Assembly: GCF_001039275.2 (NCBI RefSeq)
Contig: NZ_CP030117.1
Span: forward strand, 4,558,501-4,622,500
Direction of reading: 5' to 3'
Source: Brevibacillus brevis
Lineage (GTDB): Bacteria; Bacillota; Bacilli; Brevibacillales; Brevibacillaceae
Length of the DNA: 64,000 nucleotides
Positions within the stretch are counted from its first letter, which is position 1, and the number at the start of each line of letters is the position of its first letter. The notes under the pieces were generated by a model that saw only the letters and a list, made by a program, of their open reading frames with translations, was not told where the DNA came from and searched no databases. A program made the position numbers and the translations under genes. Of this stretch, positions 51,720 to 59,588 are shown in pieces.

Positions 51720-52627
51720 ATCTCCCCACTCACGGCAGAGTTCGCCGTTCACAGCCAGCAATATGTAAAAGGTATAGACTTCACGCCAACGAGCAAGTAG
51801 CCACACGAACAAAGCCCTCGCCTATTGGGATTGGCGGGGCTTTTGGTGTGCGAGAAGCTCGGTTAGCCATTTTTCAAATTTGTTGGCACTCATGATTTCA
51901 TGGGTAATAAATTCACCCTGATAAAACAAGCCAAAGGTCGTCCATATGACAGGCGCGTTCCGTGCTGCTTCCCTCGTTGTCAGCCTATACGCATGAAAGG
52001 GGACACTTTTCGCTTCCGCTACTTTTCTCAGCTCTTCCAAAACACCAACAGCAAATGGACACTGCGCTGTGTAATAAATGGTGACGCCTTTCTCCATTGG
52101 AGAAGTCGTTCCTGTTTTCTTAAAGGACGGCATAGCAGCTTGTTCATTCCATTTCCATGCCACTAATTGAAAATACGGTTCTGCCTGGTCTGCCAGCTCA
52201 AACCCCATATGTTCAAAAAAACGCCTTTCACTCAAATACGGGTACTTGTTTTTCCCAACGATATGAACGATTCCGTCCATACCACGTTTGACCGCATCTT
52301 CCTTGCAATGATGCAACAATTGTTTCGCATACCCGTTCTCTTTATATCTGCCAGACACCCACAAGCAGTTGATATACATATAATTGGGCGCTTCAATAGG
52401 AACCCATGCCATTTCCGCAGGCAAGTACTCAATAAACACTTTTGCCCGCTCATCCAAGCGATAAAAAACCAATCCTTCATCCATTCGCTCTGTCAGCCAT
52501 TTCTTCTTCTCGGCTACTGCATGTTCGTATTGTTTTGCACCTAATGCACAGCATATGTGCTCCGTTTCTATATTCTTTTTCGTTATTTCTAAATACCCCA
52601 TTTTCCTCCATCCCCACCTTTCTTCTG
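51720..52627. repeat. Duplicated segment, copy 2, fused to MFS remnant
   Basis: Repeats 47883-48790 in direct orientation. The left 81 bp are a detached copy of a lysR 3' end (51720-51800), which identifies the copy-1 locus as the source of that end. The right end fades out just before the MocR gene stop at 52631. Confidence 0.9.
51822..52601 (-). CDS. yoaP: YoaP-like GNAT acetyltransferase, copy 2
   Basis: A 259-residue near-duplicate of the protein encoded at 47985-48764, with the same GNAT and YoaP domains. The visible differences are Ile/Leu near residue 4, Ser/His near 27, Phe/Val in KEDxVKRG or KEDxFKRG near 117, and Ile/Thr near 178; none lies in an obvious active-site motif. It starts 29 nt after the MocR gene stop on the same strand, so it may be read from the MocR transcript, unlike copy 1. 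Its ribosome binding site (GGGGATGGAGGAAA) differs from that of copy 1. Confidence 0.87.
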   Translation of the reverse strand: MGYLEITKKNIETEHICCALGAKQYEHAVAEKKKWLTERMDEGLVFYRLDERAKVFIEYLPAEMAWVPIEAPNYMYINCLWVSGRYKENGYAKQLLHHCKEDAVKRGMDGIVHIVGKNKYPYLSERRFFEHMGFELADQAEPYFQLVAWKWNEQAAMPSFKKTGTTSPMEKGVTIYYTAQCPFAVGVLEELRKVAEAKSVPFHAYRLTTREAARNAPVIWTTFGLFYQGEFITHEIMSANKFEKWLTELLAHQKPRQSQ

Positions 52628-52630
52628 CTT

Positions 52631-54058
52631 TTATCTACGATCGCGGACGATTTGACCCAGTCTTTCGATGCCAGATTCAAAATCGGCGATCGACGAGTAC
52701 CCATATGACAGCCGCACATATCCTTCTTGGGTCTCCCCGTAAATCTTGCCCGGATTCAGCAGAATACCCTGGCGTTTGGCTGCTGTAAAGAGCTCCATCA
52801 TCGAGAGATCTCCTTTCATTTTCAGCCAAATGAAAAATCCTCCGGCAGGCACTTCCCACGTCGCGACTTCACTCATGTGCTTCGTAAGTGCCCGGACAGC
52901 AGCCGATCGTCTCGTAACCAATTGCTCTCTGACCTTGTCCATATGACTCTCATACAAGCCACTCGACAGCCACTCCTCCGCCACACGTTGCGATAACGAG
53001 CTAACCCCGTAATCCGTCTGCATCTTGATATCGGCCAGACGTTCGATTACTGGCTCAGGCCCCACTACCCAACCAATCCGCAAGCCGGGGGTCAGTGTCT
53101 TGGACAGGCTCCCGATGTACAGGACATGTCCGTGTTTATCTCTTGCCTTGAGCGGCAGCGGTGGAGGCTCTTTTGTCCACAGCTCGCGGTAAATGTCATC
53201 CTCGATAACCGGCAGACGCTCTTCTTCACATACCCGTAGTAGCTCCAACCGACGTTTTTCTGTCATCAGGATGCCTGTTGGATTATGAAAACAAGGATTG
53301 GTGTACAGAATCGCCCCATGCTCCTCTTTTCGCCTCTCATAGATCGCCTGTGCAATCATTCCCTGACGATCCATCGGCAATCCCGCAAGCTCCATCCCCG
53401 CCGACTGGAACACATGCAAAGAATTGAGATACGAAGGCTGTTCCAAAAACACGGTTGAACCTCGATGCAGTAACCCAACCGAAATTAATTGGAGTGCCTG
53501 CAATGCACCAGACACGATTAAGACAGAAGATGGCGAGGTTGTAATTCCGTGTCGTCCGACATAATCACTGACCGCTTGGCGCAAGGGGAGGTATCCTCTC
53601 GGCTCTTCATATCCAAATCCGCTTAGGTTCCTCGTCACCCGCTCCATGACTTGCTTCATCGCTTCGACTGGAAACATGTCTGGGGAGAGCTCTCCTTTGC
53701 TCAACTGAATCAGTTCGGTCTGGAATTCACGCTTGTTGATTTCTTGAACCGCCGTCATGCTTGGCTTGTGTAATCCGGATCTGACGTACTCACTCCAATC
53801 CGGAGGTGGTGTTGTAGCCAGCAGCGTCCAGGTGTTATTGACGACGACAGTGCCCATCCCCAGCTTTCCCTCAATCAATCCGTCTGCGGTCAACTCCTCC
53901 AATGCCGCAATGACCGTGCTCCGATTGACTTCGAACGATTGTGCTAATTCGCGTTGGCTGGGGATTTTGCTGCCAATCGGCCATTCTCCGCTCGAAATTT
54001 TTCCTTTGATAAAATCAATAATTTTCCGATATTTCGGCAGCCGTTTCTCTCTGTACAA
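52631..54058 (-). CDS. MocR/PdxR-family regulator (GntR wing + aminotransferase)
   Basis: A 475-residue fusion regulator. A GntR winged helix occupies about 1-75 (IPSQRELAQSFEVNRSTVIAALEEL), joined to a fold-type-I aminotransferase domain (about 110-470) with GSLSKTLTPGLRIGWV, whose Lys would bind pyridoxal phosphate. MocR proteins control vitamin B6, GABA, ectoine or transporter genes. It is divergent from an EamA exporter gene; a directly repeated TGGTTGGTTTTT motif in the shared upstream region fits the direct-repeat operators of this family. The exporter is its likely target. Confidence 0.92.
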   Translation of the reverse strand: MYREKRLPKYRKIIDFIKGKISSGEWPIGSKIPSQRELAQSFEVNRSTVIAALEELTADGLIEGKLGMGTVVVNNTWTLLATTPPPDWSEYVRSGLHKPSMTAVQEINKREFQTELIQLSKGELSPDMFPVEAMKQVMERVTRNLSGFGYEEPRGYLPLRQAVSDYVGRHGITTSPSSVLIVSGALQALQLISVGLLHRGSTVFLEQPSYLNSLHVFQSAGMELAGLPMDRQGMIAQAIYERRKEEHGAILYTNPCFHNPTGILMTEKRRLELLRVCEEERLPVIEDDIYRELWTKEPPPLPLKARDKHGHVLYIGSLSKTLTPGLRIGWVVGPEPVIERLADIKMQTDYGVSSLSQRVAEEWLSSGLYESHMDKVREQLVTRRSAAVRALTKHMSEVATWEVPAGGFFIWLKMKGDLSMMELFTAAKRQGILLNPGKIYGETQEGYVRLSYGYSSIADFESGIERLGQIVRDRR

Positions 54059-54101
54059 CCTGATCGATCCCCTTCGTCTTCCTCATCTTTCTAGGTAAAA
54101 G

Positions 54102-54200
54102 TGGTTGGTTTTTTTGATAGCCGAGTGGTTGCAGATATTTTACCATTTCTTGATTACCATGGAAAAGATAGAAGAAGCAATGAATAGCTGGTTGGTTTTT
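54102..54200. promoter_or_regulatory. Direct repeats upstream of the EamA gene, possible MocR operator
   Basis: TGGTTGGTTTTT occurs at 54102-54113 and again at 54189-54200, 87 bp apart. A GAGTGGTTG half-site lies at about 54124. MocR/PdxR regulators bind direct repeats; assignment is by position. Confidence 0.45.
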
Positions 54201-54222
54201 CATTTAAAGGAGGGAAGTTATC

Positions 54223-55125
54223 TTGTTTCATCATGTCAGAAGTCGTATTTTCGCTGCACATGCTATCAGCATCTTGTTATGGGCCTCGGCCTTTGCCGGT
54301 ATTCGCGTTGGGCTGCAAGCCTACTCGCCGGAGCATCTCTCGCTGCTTCGCTTTCTTATCGGCTCTCTTTTTCTCGGGATACTTGCACTCTTTTTCCGCA
54401 CCCGTCTGCCGGAGTTAAAGGACGTCCCAGCGATCCTTATGCTTGGGGGCTTGGGTTTTGCCGTTTACCATACAGCGCTCAACTACGGGGAGATGACTGT
54501 AAGTGCAGGTGTAGCCAGCCTTTTGGTCACGACGACGCCGATCTTTTCCGCTCTCCTCGCTCTCCTATTTTTCCGGGAGCATTTCGGTGTGAGAGGCTGG
54601 TTAGGTGCACTGATCAGTTTTCTCGGAGTCGCCATCTGCACGATTGGTACAGGAGAAACCCTGTCTATATCAGACGGAATATTCTTGATTTTATTAGCAG
54701 CCATTAGCGAAAGCATTTACTTTGCGTTTCAGAAGCCATTCGTAGAAAAATACGGCGTTTTCGCATTTACCGCCTACACCTTGTGGGCAGGTACCTTATG
54801 TATGCTCTTCTTTTTGCCCGGGCTTGGCACAGCGATAGCCCAAGCGCCATGGGATGTGACACTCAGTGTTGTGTATTTGGGGATTTTCCCTAGCGTTGTT
54901 GCTTATTTGTCCCTCGCCTATGTGACTTCTGTCGTTGGTACCTCAGAGGCTACTACCTCCCTTTATATGACGCCAGTGCTCGCTTTTTTGATTGCCTGGA
55001 TGTGGCTGGGTGAAGGTCCTACGCTTGTGACGATGGCTGGTGGCGTTGTGACGCTTGTCGGTGTCCTGCTTGCAACGATGAAGCCTCGGTTATCCAGAAG
55101 GACCGTCAAGCACCAAGGCTTTTAG
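54223..55125 (+). CDS. EamA/DMT-family exporter
   Basis: A 300-residue membrane protein with ten helices in two EamA repeats (about 10-140 and 150-285), the drug/metabolite transporter type (RhaT/YdcZ-like). ALNYGEMTVSAGVASLLVTTTPIF and YVTSVVGTSEATTSLYMTPVLAFL are the typical ends of each half. TTG at 54223 follows AAAGGAGG with 8-nt spacing. The divergent MocR regulator probably controls it. Such pumps export amino acids or other metabolites; the substrate is unknown. Its last 36 nt overlap the convergent alpha/beta hydrolase gene. Confidence 0.87.
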   Translation: MFHHVRSRIFAAHAISILLWASAFAGIRVGLQAYSPEHLSLLRFLIGSLFLGILALFFRTRLPELKDVPAILMLGGLGFAVYHTALNYGEMTVSAGVASLLVTTTPIFSALLALLFFREHFGVRGWLGALISFLGVAICTIGTGETLSISDGIFLILLAAISESIYFAFQKPFVEKYGVFAFTAYTLWAGTLCMLFFLPGLGTAIAQAPWDVTLSVVYLGIFPSVVAYLSLAYVTSVVGTSEATTSLYMTPVLAFLIAWMWLGEGPTLVTMAGGVVTLVGVLLATMKPRLSRRTVKHQGF

Positions 55126-55953
55126 AAACGCTAGTATTTCCATGCTTGTCACTAGCGGCGCATCGATCGGCATCAAGTGCTTGGAACCTGGAATGACTAC
55201 CGTCTTGCTTTGCGGATGTCTCGTAACCTTTTGAATGAGAGAGAGCTTTACATCGAGCTTGGGCTCTGTCTCCGCCGGGAGAAACAGAACCGGGCAGCTC
55301 ATTTGTGCGTAGGCATCTTCATAGTGCAGATCACAGACTGTCTCCATGATTTGAAGGTTAATGGCAGTGGGTATCTGATACGTGATCAAACCATCAGACA
55401 GAGGGTAGATCGTCACATGCTGAAACCATTTTTCATAATACGGGTCCCACGGCTGCCAATGCTGCCTCGCGTATGGCGCAAACTCTTCTCGATGCTGAAA
55501 CGCTGGCACTGCACGCTTGCGATACTGCTCCAAAATTTCAGCTTTTGATCCTTCCCGCTCGCCATTTGGGCCCACGAAATCAATCATGCCTGAATCCAGA
55601 TTGATCAGTGAACGCACACGGTCAGGGTACCTTGCTGCAAAAAAGGTGGTGAAATCTCCGCCGAGAGAATTGCCAATCAGATGCGCTCTATCTACCCCAG
55701 CATGATCGAGAACTGCCCGTATATCCTCGCATTGCGTACTGATATCGTAGCCAGTAGCCGCATGCTCTGACTGGCCATGTCCACGCAGATCCATACAAAT
55801 GATGTGGAAATCCTCTGAAAAATAAGGTAACATGTCGTTCCAGATAGATGAGGTCCCGCCTTGGGGGTGCAAAAACAAAATCGTTTCACCCTTTCGCGCA
55901 CCTTCCCATACATGTAACCTTGTCCCCTGCTGATAAACTGTCATTGACTTCAC
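55090..55953 (-). CDS. Alpha/beta hydrolase
   Basis: A 287-residue cytoplasmic hydrolase. The oxyanion/turn region is LFLHPQGGTSSIWNDML near 29-44, RGHGQSEH near 58; the nucleophile elbow GNSLGG has Ser near residue 93; the His is in GSKHLMPIDAP near 261. Family members include esterases, haloperoxidases and C-C hydrolases; no substrate can be given. Start GTG at 55953 or ATG three codons later (AAGGGA upstream fits either). It is divergent from a WYL-domain regulator gene (45-bp gap), which may control it. Confidence 0.85.
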   Translation of the reverse strand: MKSMTVYQQGTRLHVWEGARKGETILFLHPQGGTSSIWNDMLPYFSEDFHIICMDLRGHGQSEHAATGYDISTQCEDIRAVLDHAGVDRAHLIGNSLGGDFTTFFAARYPDRVRSLINLDSGMIDFVGPNGEREGSKAEILEQYRKRAVPAFQHREEFAPYARQHWQPWDPYYEKWFQHVTIYPLSDGLITYQIPTAINLQIMETVCDLHYEDAYAQMSCPVLFLPAETEPKLDVKLSLIQKVTRHPQSKTVVIPGSKHLMPIDAPLVTSMEILAFLKALVLDGPSG

Positions 55954-55998
55954 TTTGACTCATCCCTTCATTCGTTTTAGCTAAAGCGAGGAATACGT

Positions 55999-56925
55999 AT
56001 GAACCGAACAGGTCGTTTACTAGAACTGCTTGCGCTTTTCCACACTGGAAAAACCTTTACCGTGGGTGATTTAGCCAATACGTTGTCCGTGTCCAAACGA
56101 ACGATGCTGCGTGACTTGCACTTGCTCAGCGAGGCTGGTGCACCCTTGCAAGCTTCCCCCGGTCCTGGCGGTGGTTACAGACTGATTCGATCCCATCAGC
56201 TAGCGCCCCTTGCCCTCACGACAGAGGAAGCCGTTGCTCTGATTTTGTCGTATGAAGCCCTTCTCTCCTACACGGACAAGCCATTTGCAAAAGAAACCTT
56301 GTCTGTGATCGCCAAGCTGCTTGCGAGTCTTCCAACAGACGCTTTGACTAGGGTAGAGGAGTTGCGCAAAAAACTGCGGGTGACGAACCCGAGCAGAAGT
56401 GTGGAGGCGCCGTTTTTGCGACCGCTCTTGGATGCTGCTCTATCACAACAAGCTGTGGAGATTACGTACGACTCCCTGAACCGACGAAGCACCCGCATCA
56501 TTCAACCCGATTATTTGTACGCCTTCGATGGCTACTGGTACTGCAAATGCTTTTGCTTTCTCAGGCAATGCACGATCAAGCTGCGCGTTGACCGCATCCA
56601 AGCCATGACGATTGTAGATGTCCCATCTGTCGTGCCTGGTCCGCATGTCTCGCAGCATGAAGAACCAGTGCAGCTTCCCCTGCGAATTCGTTTGACGAGA
56701 AAAGGCTGCAAACTCGCCGAAATCCACCATCAATTCGGCAATCAGATTACGCTTCTGGCAGATGGCTCTGGCTTCATTACTGATACCATCGCTCCCTCCG
56801 ACATAGATTGGGTAGCCCGGTTTGTACTTAGTCTGGGAAGAGAAGCGACAGTAGAGGAGCCTGCTGAGCTTATCAATTGGCTACATGAAGAGCTTCATGC
56901 TCTGTGTCACTTTTATCCCGGTTGA
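55999..56925 (+). CDS. WYL-domain transcriptional regulator (YobV-like)
   Basis: A 308-residue regulator with a DeoR-type winged helix (about 1-57, VGDLANTLSVSKRTMLRDLHLL), a WYL domain (about 140-225, EITYDSLNRRSTRIIQPDYLY) and a WCX domain to the C-terminus. WYL domains bind nucleotides, nucleic acid or small ligands. It is divergent from the alpha/beta hydrolase gene over 45 bp, a typical regulator-target pair. ATG at 55999 is preceded by a weak GCGAGG. Confidence 0.88.
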   Translation: MNRTGRLLELLALFHTGKTFTVGDLANTLSVSKRTMLRDLHLLSEAGAPLQASPGPGGGYRLIRSHQLAPLALTTEEAVALILSYEALLSYTDKPFAKETLSVIAKLLASLPTDALTRVEELRKKLRVTNPSRSVEAPFLRPLLDAALSQQAVEITYDSLNRRSTRIIQPDYLYAFDGYWYCKCFCFLRQCTIKLRVDRIQAMTIVDVPSVVPGPHVSQHEEPVQLPLRIRLTRKGCKLAEIHHQFGNQITLLADGSGFITDTIAPSDIDWVARFVLSLGREATVEEPAELINWLHEELHALCHFYPG

Positions 56926-56990
56926 ACACCACTCTGTTCGCTCCTGAAATGAGCATAGCAACAAATGGTGTCAATAGATGTCAGTAATAA

Positions 56991-57020
56991 GAAAAGCCAG
57001 GAAGACCCTCTTCCTGGCTA
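56991..57020 (-). terminator. Terminator of the GH15-like gene
   Basis: AGCCAGGAAGA pairs with TCTTCCTGGCT around a 3-nt loop; TTTTCTTATT follows on the minus strand. Confidence 0.85.
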
Positions 57021-57023
57021 GTG

Positions 57024-58100
57024 TCAAATGCCGAGCTCTACCGCCAACACGAGAAACATCGCATGCGACCAAAGGAGCGGCACAGCAGGACGGCCTGCCC
57101 TCTCCACCCACATCTCATAATGAGCCGGAGAAAGCAAATGCTCCTGCACTTGTTCAGGCAGTCCGCTCGCTTGGCGCTGGGACACAATCCACACAGCTAT
57201 CTTTTCAGCTTCTTCACGCTTGCCCGTTTTCACGTAATACCAGCCCAACCACGCGGATAACAGCAGCCACTGCCCTCCGCCGTAATACGTATCGGCTGGA
57301 TAGCGATGCACCCCGTTTCCTGCGCGCAGCTCCTCTTCTATGGCCTGCACGGTTCGGATCATCAGTGGATCATCGACGTCGAAGATCCCATACGGCAGTG
57401 CCAGCCAGAGCATACTTGCATCTACAGAATGGTCCCCGACGGATTTTATTAATCGCCCGTTGGCTATGCCATGCTCGCGTATGAACTGGCGAATGGTCTC
57501 TCCTTCTTGAGCGAGTTCGAAAGCTCGGTCGGACAAATAAGGCTCCATCGCCTTGATCCCGGCATAAATGGCTCCTAGCGTCACCGGGTGGATTCGGTCT
57601 CCTCCCTCTTCCCAGCAATCAAAGTTCGGGAGCTGCCAGCACGCCATTACATAGTCAATCGTCAGTTCAATAGAAGGCTTCAGCTCGTGAATCAAGTCAT
57701 GCTCCCCACTCATCCGCACATGCTCAGCCAGCCCCCACAGCCATGTCCCGTAGCCATCGAGCTGAAAGCTTCCCCATTCTCCGGCTACTTCTTCTCCGTC
57801 CGCTGTATAGCGGGTATGCAAAAAGCGGTCGTTCCCCGCATCATTTTTATCTAATCCTTTTTTTACTGCCGAAATGGCTGCTCTTGCCTTTGGCTCATGC
57901 TTTCGGATCACATCATCGCACCATTGGTAAAACTTGCGGGCGCTCTCATGATTGCCCGTACGGTTCATCGCGTAGGCCGTAAATGTTCCATCGCGGAGCC
58001 ACGCATACTGATAGTGGGCAAATGCGGGTGAAGCGAGATACGCCCCCGTACTCGCTTGATGCTGAAGGATCAACTTTATACTTTCCTCGATCAGGGTCAT
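57024..58100 (-). CDS. Glycoside hydrolase family 15-like protein
   Basis: A 358-residue (alpha/alpha)6-barrel protein. YAWLRDGTFTAYAM near residue 30, NFDCWEEGGD near 157 (with a catalytic-type Glu), GGGQWLLLSAWLGWYYV near 270 and LPEQVQEHLL then PLLWSHAMFL near the C-terminus match glucoamylase/glucodextranase-type GH15. It lacks the ~250-residue N-terminal beta-sandwich of bacterial glucoamylases and any signal peptide, so it acts inside the cell, perhaps on short alpha-glucans or trehalose-like sugars. ATG 58100 follows AAAGGGGG. Monocistronic; substrate not known. Confidence 0.83.
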   Translation of the reverse strand: MTLIEESIKLILQHQASTGAYLASPAFAHYQYAWLRDGTFTAYAMNRTGNHESARKFYQWCDDVIRKHEPKARAAISAVKKGLDKNDAGNDRFLHTRYTADGEEVAGEWGSFQLDGYGTWLWGLAEHVRMSGEHDLIHELKPSIELTIDYVMACWQLPNFDCWEEGGDRIHPVTLGAIYAGIKAMEPYLSDRAFELAQEGETIRQFIREHGIANGRLIKSVGDHSVDASMLWLALPYGIFDVDDPLMIRTVQAIEEELRAGNGVHRYPADTYYGGGQWLLLSAWLGWYYVKTGKREEAEKIAVWIVSQRQASGLPEQVQEHLLSPAHYEMWVERAGRPAVPLLWSHAMFLVLAVELGI

Positions 58101-58220
58101 GGTTATCCCCCTTTATTCGGACAAGCCGACTTCGTAATAAATACAGTCGCTGCTCGTCTTCCGACTATGTTTTATAGCATATGCAACCGCCGTCCTAATG
58201 GAAACCAATCTGCCTAGCAA

Positions 58221-58255
58221 AAGAAAACCCACTGGATGCGTATGTCCAGCGGGTT
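58221..58255 (-). terminator. Terminator of the inositol-monophosphatase-like gene
   Basis: AACCCACTGGA pairs with TCCAGCGGGTT with one G:T; TTTTCTTTTG follows on minus. Confidence 0.75.
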
Positions 58256-58265
58256 CTTGTGACAT

Positions 58266-59102
58266 TTAATTTTGTGAAGGTATATCCGTATGTTCGGATT
58301 TCAGGTAATGCTGCAGCTCCTCATAAAAAGTCGGGTTGCAAGCCATCACGCTGCTTTTTTGGTCGTACGGTAGTGGTGTCCCCATCATGGTCGTCACCCG
58401 GCCGCCCGCTTCCTCTACAATAATGCGAGCTGCCCCGAAATCCCACGCATTGAGCTGCATACTGACGTAGCCATCCAGTCTTCCCGCAGCCACATACGCC
58501 ATCTCCAGAGCGGCGCTTCCTAAAAGGCGCATACCGCGAACCTTCCCAGCCAGCTTTTTCACGATCAAGTCGATGCCGATTTGCTCAGCACGCTTGTTCC
58601 AAAATACGCTCGTGCACAATAAAGCTTGCTCCAGGCTCACTGCTCGATTCACCTGCAAGGGACGATCATTGAGAAAAGCCCCTTCTCCTTTTACCGCATA
58701 AAACAACTCGTCTCTGGAAGGATCGTAAACCGCTCCGACCATTCCCTCTCCCTTATGGTAAACGGCAATGGAAACGGAAAAATTGATTTGCTGATGCACA
58801 AAATTGGTCGTGCCATCAATCGGGTCGATGACCCAGAGCGTGTCATACTGCTTGTAATCCTCCGCATGTGCACTCTCTTCTCCAAGAATGCCGTGATCAG
58901 GGAAGCGTGCAAGAATCATTTGAATGACGTGATTCTCTACTTCTTTATCTACGGCTGTAACAAGATCGGAGGCTGATGTTTTATACTCGACGGTAAAAGG
59001 CTCCTTCATTCGCTTCAGACTCAGCTCACCCGCTGAACGGGCGCATTGCAAAGCAAGCTCCTTGAGAGCCGCCAGTGTTGATGCTTGCACACGTATCGCC
59101 AC
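58266..59102 (-). CDS. Inositol monophosphatase family protein (SuhB/YktC-like)
   Basis: A 278-residue Mg2+-dependent, Li+-sensitive-type phosphatase. Metal ligands are in ILGEESAH near 73, WVIDPIDGTTNFVH near 90, and WDFGAARIIVEEAGG near 224. Relatives dephosphorylate inositol phosphate, fructose-1,6-bisphosphate or NADP; substrate here unknown. Length is typical. It probably starts at a GTG or ATG near 59102; the signal upstream is not strong. Monocistronic, with the ~270-bp gap to the next gene. Confidence 0.88.
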   Translation of the reverse strand: MAIRVQASTLAALKELALQCARSAGELSLKRMKEPFTVEYKTSASDLVTAVDKEVENHVIQMILARFPDHGILGEESAHAEDYKQYDTLWVIDPIDGTTNFVHQQINFSVSIAVYHKGEGMVGAVYDPSRDELFYAVKGEGAFLNDRPLQVNRAVSLEQALLCTSVFWNKRAEQIGIDLIVKKLAGKVRGMRLLGSAALEMAYVAAGRLDGYVSMQLNAWDFGAARIIVEEAGGRVTTMMGTPLPYDQKSSVMACNPTFYEELQHYLKSEHTDIPSQN

Positions 59103-59314
59103 CTAAAACTTGACTTATTTTTTCGCAAAGCACGCCCTTTTCTTTTAGAAAGAGAGGCTTCGACGTTTTATTTGATAATGATGAGACAGCTCGTGCTAAA
59201 AAACGGTCATGCTATATGATTTAGTGTACCATACTTTACCTGCTGTTACACCACACGTTAGCCATGGGGAGTGCGCCTGAAATATCGTTGCTGCACCCAG
59301 CTCCCGAATGATTG
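59103..59314. other. Non-coding region
   Basis: About 210 bp between the phosphatase start and the terminator of the carbon-starvation operon. TATTTGATAATGATGAGAC near 59170 is AT-rich and might hold the phosphatase promoter; nothing else recognised. Confidence 0.4.
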
Positions 59315-59364
59315 AAAAAGGGTCTCTCCCTCGTCATTTTCTGACCGGGGAGACACCCTTTTTT
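59315..59364 (-). terminator. Terminator of the cstA-ybdD operon
   Basis: AAAAAGGGTCTCTCCC pairs imperfectly with GGGGAGACACCCTTTTTT. Lies 12 nt after the YbdD-like stop. Confidence 0.75.
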
Positions 59365-59375
59365 ACATGACCACT

Positions 59376-59588
59376 TTAGCAGCAGCGCGTTACGCCGCCT
59401 TTTTCAAATCGTTCGGTCAATGCGTACATGTAATACTCACGCTCTGTCATCGGAAAGATACCCGGTGCCCCATGTGTCTCATACCAATGAGCGAGATAGC
59501 GATCATAGTCTGGCATTCCGAAAATCGTTTTAATAGCAGAGCTCACTTTGCGCATTGCCTTTCGCATGGCTCTCAGCTTGCGCCTCAT
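59376..59588 (-). CDS. ybdD: YbdD/YjiX-family small protein
   Basis: A 70-residue protein of the YbdD/YjiX (DUF466) family, nearly always encoded just downstream of CstA-type transporters. The core IFGMPDYDRYLAHWYETH and the conserved YYMYALTERFEKGGVTRCC tail are present; the terminal Cys pair is typical. It overlaps the cstA stop by 4 nt, so the two are made together. It is thought to aid the transporter; details unknown. Confidence 0.88.
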   Translation of the reverse strand: MRRKLRAMRKAMRKVSSAIKTIFGMPDYDRYLAHWYETHGAPGIFPMTEREYYMYALTERFEKGGVTRCC

